Source: JBCDGZ01 sp038750655
GTDB taxonomy: Bacteria; Bacteroidota; Bacteroidia; Chitinophagales; Saprospiraceae
Reading direction: 5' to 3'
DNA length: 64,000 nt
NCBI GenBank assembly: GCA_038750655.1
Contig: JBCDGZ010000014.1
Location: 1 to 64,000 of the forward strand
In this document: positions 8,274 to 18,500 of the stretch, piece by piece
Layout: every line of letters begins with the position of its first letter
Position numbering within the stretch: the stretch's first letter is position 1
Translations under genes and position numbers: made by a program
The notes under the pieces: generated by a model
The model's database searches: none
What the model was told of the DNA's origin: nothing
What the model saw: the letters and a program-made list of their open reading frames with translations, nothing else

Positions 8274-9236
8274 ATGACGATAATATCACAAGACCTGACT
8301 AAGGCCAGCGAAATCCTGAGCAATGAAGACCTGGTAGCGATTCCTACAGAGACGGTTTATGGTCTGGCCGGTAATATTTACAGTGAAGAAGCCATCCGAA
8401 AAATTTTCCAATTAAAGCAAAGGCCCTTATTTAACCCCTTAATCGTTCACATCTATGGAATGCAGCAATTGGAAGAAGTCGCTGCCTCTGTTCCTGCTAA
8501 AGCTCAACTACTGGCGGAGCGGTTCTGGCCTGGTCCTTTAACCCTCATCCTCAAAAAGAAAGCCGGTATCCCAGATTTGGTAACCGCTGGAAAAGATACG
8601 GTCGGCGTGAGAATGCCGAACCATCCGCTGACCTTAAGCTTGTTAGCCAAAATTAGATTCCCCCTGGCTGCACCTAGCGCCAATCCCTTTGGCTCCATTA
8701 GTCCCACGAGCGCACAGCACGTCGAGAATTATTTTAAAAACCAACTCTACATGATCCTCGATGGCGGAGATTGCCAAAAAGGGATAGAATCGACGATTAT
8801 TGGTTTTGAAAACGACGAACCGGTACTTTATCGACTCGGCTCCATTTCCCTGGAGGAGATCAGTGCAGTGGTGGGAGTAGTAGAGGTGAAGAATAAAAAA
8901 GAAAAAGCACCGGATGCACCGGGGATGCTATCGCGGCACTATGCCCCGCGAACAAAAACCTACCTCGTGGCAGATGTCAAGACTTTTGTTGCGGCCCGGG
9001 CCGAGCAAAAAATTGGCGTATTAACCTTTGACAAGGCCATCGCTGCGCCGAATGTTCAGGCCATGGAAATCCTGTCTGCTAAAGGTGATCTGGAGGAGGC
9101 GGCCGCCAGATTGTATGCCACTCTGCATAAGTTGGACGCACTGGATTTGGATATGATCGTAGCCGAAAAATTTCCGGACATTGGCTTAGGAAAGTCAATC
9201 AACGATCGACTAGAAAGAGCGACGAAAAAGCGATAG
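8274..9236 (+). CDS. L-threonylcarbamoyladenylate synthase, Sua5/YwlC type
   Basis: A 320-residue enzyme that makes threonylcarbamoyl-AMP from threonine, bicarbonate and ATP for the t6A37 modification of ANN-decoding tRNAs. The YrdC domain (about 1-200) has VAIPTETVYGLAGN, KIFQLKQRPLFNPLIVHI, RFWPGPLTLIL and APSANPFGSISPTSAQHV. A smaller Sua5 C-terminal domain (about 230-320) follows the linker DAPGMLSRHYAP, which marks the long Sua5/YwlC form rather than the short YrdC form. It lies 31 nt after dctP, same strand; there is no functional link visible beyond proximity. Confidence 0.93.
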   Translation: MTIISQDLTKASEILSNEDLVAIPTETVYGLAGNIYSEEAIRKIFQLKQRPLFNPLIVHIYGMQQLEEVAASVPAKAQLLAERFWPGPLTLILKKKAGIPDLVTAGKDTVGVRMPNHPLTLSLLAKIRFPLAAPSANPFGSISPTSAQHVENYFKNQLYMILDGGDCQKGIESTIIGFENDEPVLYRLGSISLEEISAVVGVVEVKNKKEKAPDAPGMLSRHYAPRTKTYLVADVKTFVAARAEQKIGVLTFDKAIAAPNVQAMEILSAKGDLEEAAARLYATLHKLDALDLDMIVAEKFPDIGLGKSINDRLERATKKR

Positions 9237-9262
9237 CGGCTCCTTTGACTGAAGGTGAAATT

Positions 9263-9655
9263 TTAGAGCAGCGAGTTGCTGTCCAATTGATGAATTTTGA
9301 TTTGCATGACCGTCGCAATGGACAGCGCGCGGGTCTTGGCCAATTCCGCCTTTTCTCCAATAAACAGCTCATCAACGGAGGCTTTGAATAGCCCTAACCA
9401 ATAATCGAAGTGCGCTTTGGTCAGCGGGTATTTCTGGTGCAAATCCAAATGTTTCTGCATAGTATTGCGGCGGTAGGTATTAGTATGAAAAAGTACGCCT
9501 TCCCAAAAGTCACAGAGGATGGGCAGGTGAGCCGGCAGATCAATTTGAGCAATGTCGATGAAGAGGTGGTGCATCTCTTTGTCTTCGAGCAGTTGGGTAT
9601 AAAAATATTGGATCAACTGTTTGATGTCCGCGCGATTCTGAATATCTCTTTTCAT
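9263..9655 (-). CDS. Group III truncated haemoglobin
   Basis: A 130-residue globin with the short 2-over-2 fold pattern. It has KQLIQYFYTQLLEDKEMHHLF, then LCDFWEGVLFHTNTYRRNTMQKHLDLHQKYPLTKAHFDYWLGLF; the His in KHLDLHQKYPL is the probable proximal haem ligand, as in group III members. It likely binds O2 or detoxifies NO/ROS in the cytoplasm. The ATG at 9655 shares its A with the dctM stop (TGATG), so translation is probably coupled to the TRAP permease genes. The frame also allows a TTG start one codon earlier. Confidence 0.88.
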   Translation of the reverse strand: MKRDIQNRADIKQLIQYFYTQLLEDKEMHHLFIDIAQIDLPAHLPILCDFWEGVLFHTNTYRRNTMQKHLDLHQKYPLTKAHFDYWLGLFKASVDELFIGEKAELAKTRALSIATVMQIKIHQLDSNSLL

Positions 9656-10959
9656 CAATTCAAAAATACAAAGACTACTTCGGGATATACAATGACGACG
9701 ATTAAAAAGATCAGTTGGATGAGGACGAAGGGGACAATGCCTCGGTACAGATGTTGGGTGGTGATGCCCGGCGGGGCGACCCCCTTGAGGTAAAAAAGGG
9801 CGAAGCCGAAGGGCGGAGAGAGAAAGGAGGTTTGTAGATTAAGCGCCAGTAAAATACCGATCCAAACCAAATTCATGTCCAAGCTGATAAAGACCGGCGC
9901 GACAACAGGAACGATGATGAAGATGATTTCTATAAAATCAATAAAAAAGCCAGCAATGAACACCACCAGCATCACCACCAGCAAAAAGGCCATCGGGCTG
10001 AGCTGCGCATTCGAGATCAATTCGATCAGGTAATTATCACCGCCCATTTCCCGAAAAACAAAGGAAAAAGTCGTGGCCCCCAAGAGGATGACGAAGACCA
10101 TACAGGTCAGCAGCGTCGTCTCGCGCATAACAGATTGGAGAATATTTAATTGGAGCTTACCCTGAGAAAGGGTCAGCAAGGTAGCACCAAGGGCCCCTAC
10201 GGCGGCGGCCTCCGTTGGCGATGCCAGCCCGGTAAAGATGGACCCCAATACGGCGACAATCAACAACAGCGGCAGAAAAAAGGCATTGATGACTTTCTTC
10301 AAAAAGCCATCCTGTCGAAAGCGATCAATCTCCTCGTCCGGGATACAAGGTGCATCTTCGGGGCGAAGGTAGGCGATAATGGCGATGTAGAGAATATAGC
10401 AGAAGACCAACAAAACACCGGGCAACAGCGCCGCCGCAAAGAGGTCACCAACAGATACATTTAGTACACTACCCAGCAAAACCAATACAACGGAGGGCGG
10501 AATAATCTGCCCCAGCGTCCCTGAGGAGGCAATGGTTCCCGTTGCTAGCTCGGGCTTGTAGCCCCGTTTGAGCATGGTAGGCAGGCTGATGAGGCCCATC
10601 GTAATCACCGTCGCCCCCACAATACCCGTCGAGGCGGCCAGCAAGGCCCCTACGATAACCACCGAGATGGCCAGCCCCCCTCGAACCTTGCCGAAGAGCA
10701 TGGCCATCGTCTCCAGGAGGCTCTCCGCCAACCCTGATTTTTCGAGCATAATTCCCATGTAGATAAACAGCGGAACGGCCAGCAGCACATAATTGCTCAT
10801 CACGCCCATGATGCGGGGCGGTAAGGCGGCGAAGCTGGCGGGGTCCAGAAAGCAAAATGCGTAGATTATTGAGATGCCCGCCAGGGTGAACGCTACGGGG
10901 TAGCCGTAGAGAATCAGGATGAAAATGCTGACAAAGAGCAGTATCGCGAGGAGTTCCAT
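9655..10959 (-). CDS. dctM: TRAP transporter large permease DctM
   Basis: A 434-residue integral membrane protein with about 12-13 hydrophobic segments. It shows the hallmarks of the DctM ion-transporter superfamily: YGYPVAFTLAGISI near the N-terminus, FIYMGIMLEKSGLAESLLETM, STGIVGATVITMGLISLPTMLKRGYKPELATGTIASSGTLGQIIPPS, and FIDFIEIIFIIVPVVAP. It carries Na+-driven uptake with DctQ and the periplasmic DctP. dctQ ends 3 nt upstream and the truncated haemoglobin gene overlaps its stop by one base, making a tight dctQ-dctM-trHb unit. Confidence 0.94.
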   Translation of the reverse strand: MELLAILLFVSIFILILYGYPVAFTLAGISIIYAFCFLDPASFAALPPRIMGVMSNYVLLAVPLFIYMGIMLEKSGLAESLLETMAMLFGKVRGGLAISVVIVGALLAASTGIVGATVITMGLISLPTMLKRGYKPELATGTIASSGTLGQIIPPSVVLVLLGSVLNVSVGDLFAAALLPGVLLVFCYILYIAIIAYLRPEDAPCIPDEEIDRFRQDGFLKKVINAFFLPLLLIVAVLGSIFTGLASPTEAAAVGALGATLLTLSQGKLQLNILQSVMRETTLLTCMVFVILLGATTFSFVFREMGGDNYLIELISNAQLSPMAFLLVVMLVVFIAGFFIDFIEIIFIIVPVVAPVFISLDMNLVWIGILLALNLQTSFLSPPFGFALFYLKGVAPPGITTQHLYRGIVPFVLIQLIFLIVVIVYPEVVFVFLN

Positions 10960-10962
10960 AGG

Positions 10963-11496
10963 CTAGGCAGATTCGGGGCTTTGGTCAGAAGAGGAGCGCA
11001 GCACCAGTAGGGCGCGGGCGATGCTGGCCAAGGCTTGTAGCAGCAAGAGCAGCATACCAAGGCAGATCGAAAATTTGATCAAGTAGCGAGCGGGGAGCCC
11101 TCCGGGGTTCGGGGAGCCCTCGCCAGTTTGCCAGGAGTCTAGCGCGAAGCCGAAGGAGGTGTAGAGGATCAACAGGCACCAGGGAACAAGAAAGAGCGTT
11201 CCTCCCAGCAGATTGACCCAGGCTTTGTTACGCTCTGAAAAATGGGTGTAAAACAAATCGACGCGGACATGGCGGTCGTGCTTAAAGGTGTAGCCCGCCC
11301 CGAAGAGAAAAATCAGCGCAAAAAGGTGCCATTCCAGTTCCATGACCCAGGCCGCCGTATCGCTGAAGACGTAGCGAGAGATGACATCGAGGCAAACGAC
11401 CAGGACCAGCAAGGAGGTCAGCCAGGCGGTGGCACGACCGACTTGCTCATTGATGGCATCGACGATGCGAACAAAAGCGTTGAGAAAGGCATCCAT
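10963..11496 (-). CDS. dctQ: TRAP transporter small permease DctQ
   Basis: A 177-residue protein with four hydrophobic segments (about 20-40, 50-72, 92-115, 135-160). It has the DctQ signature: AWLTSLLVLVVCLDVISRYVF, AAWVMELEWHLFALIFLFGAGYTFKHDRHVRVDLFY and the charged loop GEGSPNPGGLPARYLIK. It forms the small membrane subunit of the TRAP carrier with the adjacent dctM. The metallophosphoesterase upstream ends 36 nt away on the same strand. Confidence 0.93.
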   Translation of the reverse strand: MDAFLNAFVRIVDAINEQVGRATAWLTSLLVLVVCLDVISRYVFSDTAAWVMELEWHLFALIFLFGAGYTFKHDRHVRVDLFYTHFSERNKAWVNLLGGTLFLVPWCLLILYTSFGFALDSWQTGEGSPNPGGLPARYLIKFSICLGMLLLLLQALASIARALLVLRSSSDQSPESA

Positions 11497-11532
11497 GCCT
11501 TAAATATAGTCAAGAATCTCTAAAAAAGTAAT

Positions 11533-12285
11533 TTACTCTAGCCCCGGTGTATTCCCCGGCAGATAATGTACGCGGGAGAGCAGTTGCTGTTGTTCGATGA
11601 TGATTTCACGGAGGGCGATGCGATGGTGATCGACTTTGAAGTTCTCCTCGTAGTGATCGATTTGGAAGAAGCAGGAGGGAGTGATTTGTAGCATGATGTT
11701 GCGGAGTCGAACCGTTTTTTCGACGTGGTAGTGGCCGCAGAAGACATTGACGGGGTGAGGATGTTCGAAAAAGATGGCTTGTACAGCATCCATATCTTTC
11801 AGCGCATGGTTGTTGTCCATGAAGGGAACGCTGGAGTGGATGGGGGGATGGTGCATGAAAATGACGACTTCTTGGTTGGCCTGGTGGAGCTGCCGACGCA
11901 GCCATTTGAGCTGATTGTCGGAGTGCTGGCGGAGGGCCGTGTCGAGAAAAATGATGGGATATTTACCGATTTTTTTGGTGAAATACAGCTCGCCGTCATT
12001 CAGCAGGTGCTCTAGCGCAAAGGTCTTGGCCATGAGGGTAGAATCATCGTGATTGCCGGCGATGACATCGTAGGGAATACCGCATTGATCCAGGTGCTTT
12101 TTGCACCAACGATAGATCGCCTCCTCTCCCTCCCGGTAGCAAAGGTCGCCGCTGACCACCAGGTGATCGGGCTTTAGTTCTTGAACGGTATGAAGAATAT
12201 CTTGGAAATTTTTAATGACATCAATGCCAAAGGGGGCTTCTTCTTTGAGCTCAATGTGGAGGTCGGTGATTTGGATAATCTTCAT
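11533..12285 (-). CDS. Calcineurin-like metallophosphoesterase, CpdA-like
   Basis: A 250-residue dinuclear metal phosphoesterase. All family motifs are present in order: ITDLH (D-x-H), VSGDLCYREG (GD), IAGNHDD (GNHD), MHHPP (H) and CGHYHVE (GHxH). The overall pattern resembles 3',5'-cyclic nucleotide phosphodiesterase CpdA, but substrate specificity in this family cannot be read from motifs, so cAMP cleavage is only a possibility. No signal peptide is seen, so it should be cytoplasmic. It lies 14 nt after a lipoprotein gene and before dctQ. Confidence 0.88.
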   Translation of the reverse strand: MKIIQITDLHIELKEEAPFGIDVIKNFQDILHTVQELKPDHLVVSGDLCYREGEEAIYRWCKKHLDQCGIPYDVIAGNHDDSTLMAKTFALEHLLNDGELYFTKKIGKYPIIFLDTALRQHSDNQLKWLRRQLHQANQEVVIFMHHPPIHSSVPFMDNNHALKDMDAVQAIFFEHPHPVNVFCGHYHVEKTVRLRNIMLQITPSCFFQIDHYEENFKVDHHRIALREIIIEQQQLLSRVHYLPGNTPGLE

Positions 12286-12299
12286 GAGGGAAAGGACAC

Positions 12300-12959
12300 T
12301 TAAAATTCGATAACAAAAGAACTGACTTGTAACTGTGCGGTGCTGGCCTTAGGATGAGTAGACAAAAATTCAGCGTCGCCGAGCAAATCAGGATAAACCG
12401 CCTCGGGGTTGCCGGGGTTGAGAAAAACGCTCAATTTAGGATCAATATTGCCGCCTTGCCAATCTTTGCAAAGCCCCGAGTAGTCCCATTCAAAGCCAAA
12501 GAACTTGAACGGCTTGCCATTGATGGCTTCGAGGCGTTCTAGTGTCGTCCCTATCCGTACCCCCTGCGGGGTCGCCCAGTCCGATTCCTCCCCCTCAATG
12601 CGAATCCGCGCAATCTTCTGGTACACCATACTGTCCTGCCATTCAATAATCAACTGGTTCTTCGTATCCGGAAAAACAATGGTGCCTGGGGCCGATTCTC
12701 CTTCCCCCAAACCAATATCCCGACGAACCACTTGGTCAGCACCGTAGCTGTTAATAATGTCCACCTCCGTCGCTCCCGCCTTAATCAGCCCGACCTGCTG
12801 CCCCGGAATACAATCCCAATTCGGCTTCACCGGCTCCTTATTTTGACTATTATCCGCAACAATACCCTGGTTTTGCTGCTCTCCTCCGGTTCCCGAAGTT
12901 TCCAGGTCGCAGCCTGCTAATAGCAAGAGACCAAACAATAGCAACGATAAATTTTTCAT
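12300..12959 (-). CDS. Uncharacterised lipoprotein
   Basis: A 219-residue protein with a clear lipoprotein signal (KNLSLLLFGLLLLAGC, lipidated Cys 16), then a Gln/Asn/Gly-rich linker (about 17-45) and a globular domain (about 46-219). The domain contains CIPGQQVGLIKAGATEVDIINSYGADQVVRRDIGLGEGE and GVRIGTTLERLEAINGKPFKFFGFEWDYSG. The GATEVDIINSYG and GTTLERLEAINGKPF pieces look like two copies of a short helix motif as found in SmpA/BLIP-like folds, but I do not assign a family. It lies between the membrane protein gene (33 nt) and the phosphoesterase (14 nt) in one direction. Confidence 0.8.
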   Translation of the reverse strand: MKNLSLLLFGLLLLAGCDLETSGTGGEQQNQGIVADNSQNKEPVKPNWDCIPGQQVGLIKAGATEVDIINSYGADQVVRRDIGLGEGESAPGTIVFPDTKNQLIIEWQDSMVYQKIARIRIEGEESDWATPQGVRIGTTLERLEAINGKPFKFFGFEWDYSGLCKDWQGGNIDPKLSVFLNPGNPEAVYPDLLGDAEFLSTHPKASTAQLQVSSFVIEF

Positions 12960-12992
12960 AATCGTAGTCTTAATAAAATAGGTGCCCGTTCC

Positions 12993-14342
12993 CTAACGAT
13001 CAATCCAGAAGGGAATCTGGGCAAAAGTACTTTCTATTAACGAATCCCGTTCATCAAAGTTTTTAGCCCTGACATACACGGTATTTTGCCCCCTCGACAG
13101 CCCCTCAATATCCAGGACAGTATACAATCCTTTTTCCCCCATGTTAGGGTGCTCATAATAAAAGAATTCTTGCTGGTTATACAAAGAATCATTAAGATAA
13201 ATTGAGTAATAATTGGCCAAGCAATCGCGTAATTTCTCCGGGTCTTTCTCCTTAACCTTAGGATTGTTGAAGGTAAAACCATCGCTTCGAATGCGAATTC
13301 CCGAGACAAATAAGTTTTCCTTACTCGGCGTATAGTCCTCACACCATCTGATAATGTTGTCGTTGTCGTTGATGTCATAACTAAGAAAAAGCGGCAAATA
13401 ACCATCCTTGATCAATTGATTGGGAATGCTGGCAATGGTGATTCTATCGTTCTTGGGTCGAATATTATCGTAAAACTCTCGATCGAGTAAGGTATCTCCC
13501 GGGGTATCTGGAAAAAATTGAAAGCTGTCCAGCTTGGTAAAGGGGACCAGAATAATTACGGACAAATAGATGATCAAAAATAGCCGGATGTAGTTTTTTG
13601 AAAAACGACTGATCAGATTGTAATAAATGGCTCGATAAATCCCCGCTAGCGTGAAATAACCAAATAAACGATATACAGGGTAGTAGATACGGCTGACCCA
13701 ATGGAATTTTTTGAAAAATCCCAAACTAAGGGTATCAATGAGGTAGATGACGCCTAAGAATAGTAATGCTAGAACGGTGATGCCAAGTACTGGTTCCAAT
13801 GTCTCTGCCCAACTTTCTCCCAAGAAATTGAATCCAGCATCTAGAGTAATAATAATCAGCGTGATCCAAACCACCCAAAAGAAAAGGGAGATGAGCATGA
13901 AAATGATCAGGAAGGTGAAAGAGAAAATGACACTACTGATCGTATCCAGTCGGATGAGGAGGGTGTCGAGAGTGCTGATGCGCTTTTGGAGTTTTTTGAC
14001 AAAAAAGTCGCTGTACTTCAACTTCTCGTAGCTGACTTTATCCTGTACAGAGCGCAGTCCAATGGCTCCGATCCAGAAGCCGCGCAAAAAAATGTGGATG
14101 ATCAAATTACAAATCAGTACATAAGAAGCGATTTGTAGTATTCCGATAAAGAGATAGGGGACAGACTCCAGGGCACCGTTGGTAACGAAATTACCTCTAT
14201 AGCTAATCGCTAGACTTTTCAACCCCTGGCTGGCCTGGATCAATAGGAAAATGGAGAAACCAGAGATCAGCAGCTCTAGGTTCCAGCTTTCTTGTTGCAG
14301 CTTCGATAACCAGGATTCTATATTTTGTTGTCGTTCTTTCAT
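12993..14342 (-). CDS. Uncharacterised polytopic membrane protein
   Basis: A 449-residue protein. About seven hydrophobic stretches lie in residues 25-300 (for example LELLISGFSIFLLIQA, YLFIGILQIASYVLICNLIIHIFL, SFTFLIIFMLISLFFWVVWITLIII, ALLFLGVIYLIDTLSLGFF, LFLIIYLSVIILVPF). A soluble C-terminal part of about 150 residues follows (DTLLDREFYDNIRPKNDRI onward), ending in a strand-rich region (GLYTVLDIEGLSRGQNTVYVRAKNFDERDSL). I do not recognise the family. The gene starts 5 nt after the DUF2891 gene ends, so the two are likely co-expressed. Confidence 0.75.
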   Translation of the reverse strand: MKERQQNIESWLSKLQQESWNLELLISGFSIFLLIQASQGLKSLAISYRGNFVTNGALESVPYLFIGILQIASYVLICNLIIHIFLRGFWIGAIGLRSVQDKVSYEKLKYSDFFVKKLQKRISTLDTLLIRLDTISSVIFSFTFLIIFMLISLFFWVVWITLIIITLDAGFNFLGESWAETLEPVLGITVLALLFLGVIYLIDTLSLGFFKKFHWVSRIYYPVYRLFGYFTLAGIYRAIYYNLISRFSKNYIRLFLIIYLSVIILVPFTKLDSFQFFPDTPGDTLLDREFYDNIRPKNDRITIASIPNQLIKDGYLPLFLSYDINDNDNIIRWCEDYTPSKENLFVSGIRIRSDGFTFNNPKVKEKDPEKLRDCLANYYSIYLNDSLYNQQEFFYYEHPNMGEKGLYTVLDIEGLSRGQNTVYVRAKNFDERDSLIESTFAQIPFWIDR

Positions 14343-14347
14343 CGTTT

Positions 14348-15460
14348 TTATTCTTCAAAAGAAAGGGCATAAACGGCAAAGGAGGCCAGCCAATGCGACC
14401 CTTCGTAATGCTCGCTGGCGATGTTGGGAACCGTCACCGAAAGGTGTCGGCTAGCGGCCTTGGTCAACTGTGCCCGTAGGCGAACGCTGCGCAGCTGGGG
14501 AATGATGCCGTACATGCACCAGGCTCGACTCAAGTTCAGCCCGTCGAGATGTACGATTTTTGGATCAGAGCGGTCAGAAACGTCGGCTGGTTCGAAAAAG
14601 GCATTTAATTTCTTTCGGGGAAGGAATTTTTTAAACCAAAGGTTAAAAGCAGCCTGGGGAAGGATTCGGCGCATCAGGTTGGCCTCTTCCAGACAGCCCG
14701 ATAAAAAATCTTCGCCGCTGGGTTCCCAATCCGCCGGGCAGTTTTTGTCGTCCAAATAATAGTCGCTGGCCCTTTGGGCAATCAGCTCTTGCAATTGCTG
14801 ATGTCCGGTGCGGAGGGCGTAGTCCCAGGCAAAGGAGAGGCCGAAGGCGGTGTTGGGATGCACGCCGGTGCGGACGGGGTACTGCTGAACGGGCAGAAAA
14901 TCCAGATAACGCTGCACAATAGCATCGGCCAGCGGTTGCAGGTGCTCGGCCCAGCGCCGTCCATCTTCATCCTTCCAGCCGTACAGCTCTTCGCTTAATT
15001 TGAGTAGCCAGGACCAGCCGTACATGCGCTCCCAAGACTTGCTGGCTCCCTCCAGATAGGCTACTTCTCCGGCAATATTTTTCTCCGTAATATTCTCGCT
15101 GATCTTAGATCGAATCAAGTCCGACTCTGGGATGTTGGGAAACTGCCGCAGCAATCGCACCAGCATCCAATGCCCATGTACCGAGGAATGCCAGTCGAAA
15201 CAACCGTAAAAAGCGGGGTGCAGCTCCTGCGGCTCCCCCAATTTCGAAGAATCTTGCAAGACCTGATTGAGCTTGTTGGGGTACTCTCTTTGGATACAAT
15301 CCAGCGCCAATTGAGCAAAATGAGACGCGCCTTCCACCGTCAGCTGTAGGCGGCCTTTTTGATCTGTTTGTAGAAAAGGATTATCCACGTTTTGGGCATT
15401 CAATGATGCGAGTAAAAAAAGACTAGTTAAAAGCAGTAGAAGCAGCAAGCGTAATTTCAT
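14348..15460 (-). CDS. Exported DUF2891 family protein
   Basis: The start at 15460 (MKLRLLLLLLLTSLFLLASLNAQN) gives a clean Sec signal peptide and 370 residues; a start four codons earlier is also open. The mature protein is of the DUF2891 type: HPAFYGCFDWHSSVHGHWMLVRLLR, GGxAYLEGASKSWERMYGWSWLLKL-like, PVRTGVHPNTAFGLSFAWDYA, GEDFLSGCLEEANLM and GLNLSRAWCMYGI. These conserved His, Trp and Glu patches resemble an alpha/alpha-barrel enzyme, but no activity is established for the family. It heads the leftward seven-gene run ending in the truncated haemoglobin. Confidence 0.85.
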   Translation of the reverse strand: MKLRLLLLLLLTSLFLLASLNAQNVDNPFLQTDQKGRLQLTVEGASHFAQLALDCIQREYPNKLNQVLQDSSKLGEPQELHPAFYGCFDWHSSVHGHWMLVRLLRQFPNIPESDLIRSKISENITEKNIAGEVAYLEGASKSWERMYGWSWLLKLSEELYGWKDEDGRRWAEHLQPLADAIVQRYLDFLPVQQYPVRTGVHPNTAFGLSFAWDYALRTGHQQLQELIAQRASDYYLDDKNCPADWEPSGEDFLSGCLEEANLMRRILPQAAFNLWFKKFLPRKKLNAFFEPADVSDRSDPKIVHLDGLNLSRAWCMYGIIPQLRSVRLRAQLTKAASRHLSVTVPNIASEHYEGSHWLASFAVYALSFEE

Positions 15461-15572
15461 TGCAATATACAATTGTTGAGAACTACCCTAAATTTATGCA
15501 TTTGAAGCGATATACACGGGGGGAGGGGACAGTATTTTATGAATTCAGCAAGAATTCCGTACTTTCGGTTCT

Positions 15573-18500
15573 ATGCAGCAGCGGCAAAAATGGCAGATTT
15601 GGGTGGATACCGGCGGCACCTTTACGGATTGTATCGCTCGTGATCCAGAAGGAAAAATTTGGAGCACAAAGGTCCTCAGTAGTGCCGCACTGCGCGGCCG
15701 AATTACGGGGGCTCTAGGAGAAAAAAGCTATCAGATGGCTATCAACTGGGAGGTAGAAAAGGCGATTTTTAAAGGCTATGAACTGCGTTTGCTGGGCCAT
15801 GCTGATTTTCGCGCTCAAGTGGTGCGCCTCGATCCAGTTGAAGGGCAAGTGACCCTCGATCGAAGTCTACCCCAGGGCCGTTGGCCCCTGGATTTCGAAA
15901 TCAGCGCCGGAGAAGAAGCGCCAATCCTGGCCGCCCGCATCATCACCCAAACCCCCTTAGCCTCGACCCTCCCTCCGCTGGACCTGCGACTGGGCTCCAC
16001 CAAAGGCACCAATGCCCTGCTAGAGCGAAAAGGAGCAAAGATTGCCCTACTCATCACCAAAGGCTTTGCCGACCTACTGGCCATCGGCACCCAACAGCGC
16101 CCCCATCTCTTTCAGCTCAACATCCCCGACCCCGAACTGCTCTACGATCTGGTCATTGAAGTCGAAGAACGGCTGGACGCCAAAGGACAAATCTTGCAGC
16201 CCCTCCACGATACGGCTATCGAACAAACCCTAGCCCAGCTGCGCTCCACCGACATTGAGGCCGTTGCCATCGCCTTTTTGCACGCCTACCGCAACCCTGC
16301 ACACGAGGCGAGGATGGCTGCCGCCTGCCAGGCTGCGGGCTTTCCGTATTGTTCCAGCTCCGCTGCGCTTTCGCCCAGCATCAAATTACTACCTCGGGCC
16401 CAAACCGCTCTGGTCAATGCCTATTTAGCCCCAGTCATTGGCCACTACCTTTCGGGCATCCATCGTAGCCTTGGGGCGGCAGAGAACAGCCATTTTCGGA
16501 TGATGACCAGTGCCGGAGGGCTCATTGATGCGCGTCGCTTTCAACCCAAAGATAGCCTGCTGAGTGGCCCCGCCGGCGGCGTAGTCGGCGCAGCCCGCAT
16601 CGCTATCCAACTGGGCTACCCTCGCGTACTGACCCTCGATATGGGCGGTACCAGTACCGATACGGCTCGCTTTGACCAGGGCTTTGATTACCGCTATCTC
16701 AGTGACGTCGGCGGTATTGAGCTAGCCAACCCGTCGATGGCCATTGAGACCGTCGCCGCCGGCGGCGGCTCCCGCTGTTACTTCGATGGCCACCAGCTGC
16801 GGGTCGGCCCAGAAAGCGCCGGCGCCTGGCCTGGTCCTGCCTGCTACGGAGCCGGGGGGCCACTGACCATCACCGATGTCAATCTGCTGCTGGGTAAAAT
16901 GGAGCCTAGCCGCTTTGGCATTCCCATCGATGAAGGGGCGGCCCATCGCGCCTTGCTCGCCCTACAGGCGACCATCAACCAACAAACTGCTACTCACTAT
17001 ACTGCGCTTGAGCTACTGCGTGGCTTCGAGCAGATTGCTAATGAAAAGATGGCTGAGGCCATTCGTCGCATCTCCATTCGCAAGGGCTTTGCCCCTGGCG
17101 ACTATGCCCTGCTGGTGTTTGGTGGAGCCGGAGGTATGCACGCCTGCGGCATCGCCGAACTGTTGAGCATCGATCGCATTGTGCTGCCTTACCAGGGCGG
17201 ATTGCTCAGTGCCTACGGTATCGGGCAGGCGCAGATTGAACGCTTTGTACAACGGCAACTCCTACTGGATTTTGAAGAGGGGCAGGCCCAATTGCCTGCG
17301 ATACTTCGGGCGTTGAGCGACGAGGCCCTGGAAGAACTCCGTACGGAAGGATTAGAGGCACAAGAGCTGACCATCCGGCAAGTGCTGGTGTATTTGCGAT
17401 TTAAGGGGCAGGAAAGTAGTTTGGAGGTCGCATATGAGGACCCAAAGCAGCTTCGCCATGACTTTGAAGAGCGCTATCGTCAGCTTTTTGGCCATTGGCC
17501 TAATGGACGGAAGATCGAATTGGAAAGCATAAAAGTGATTGCGGCGACTTTGGAACAAAATATAACGAAGGAACAAGAAGTTCCTACTACGTATCAACCA
17601 ACCGCCTTTGATTACCTTTCTCCTCGGTTTGAGGATATACAAATCGCCCTGTACGATTGGGCGGATTTGCGGGGCGGTGCTCAGATTGAAGGGCCGGCCT
17701 TATTGCTCAATAAAAGCTCTACGGCACTGATTGAAGAAGGCTGGCGAGCGGAGGTCAAAACAGATCGAAATATCGTACTTGAGCAGTCCAACCCCTCTGC
17801 TTCTACAGCACCCGAGATGAAAACGGCGATAGAATTGGAGCTGTTCACCAATCGCTTTAAGGCTATCGCTGAGGAGATGGGAGCGCAGTTACAGCGTACT
17901 GCTTTTTCCGTCAACATCAAGGAGAGACTGGACTTTTCCTGTGCGCTTTTGGACCAAAATGCTCGACTGCTGGTTAATGCTCCCCATATTCCGGTTCATC
18001 TGGGCAGCCTGGGCATCTGTGCTCGGCTGGTGCTGGCGCACTCCCCGCTGGGCCCCGGCGATGTGATCATCACTAATCACCCAGCCTACGGCGGCTCCCA
18101 CCTGCCCGATGTCACCCTACTCAGTGCCGTCTTCACCACCGACCAAACCTTGATCGGCTATGTGATCAACCGGGCTCATCACGCCGAGATCGGCGGTAGC
18201 CGTCCCGGCTCCATGCCCCCGGATGCCCGCAGCCTAGCCCAGGAAGGCGTGGTCATTAGCCCGACTTACTTGGTTAGAGCGGGAGTTGTACAATGGCAAA
18301 TCATCCGCGATTTGTTGGAGGGGGCGGAATATCCCACCCGCTCCATCGCAGAAAATCTGGCCGACATCAACGCTGCACTGGCCGCACTCCGCAGCGGCTC
18401 CACCGCCTTGCAAAAGCTGGTCCAGCAGTACGGACTGGGCAAAGTCCATCGCTACATGGGCCTACTGCAAGCCCACGCCGCCACTGCTCTCGCCCACGCC

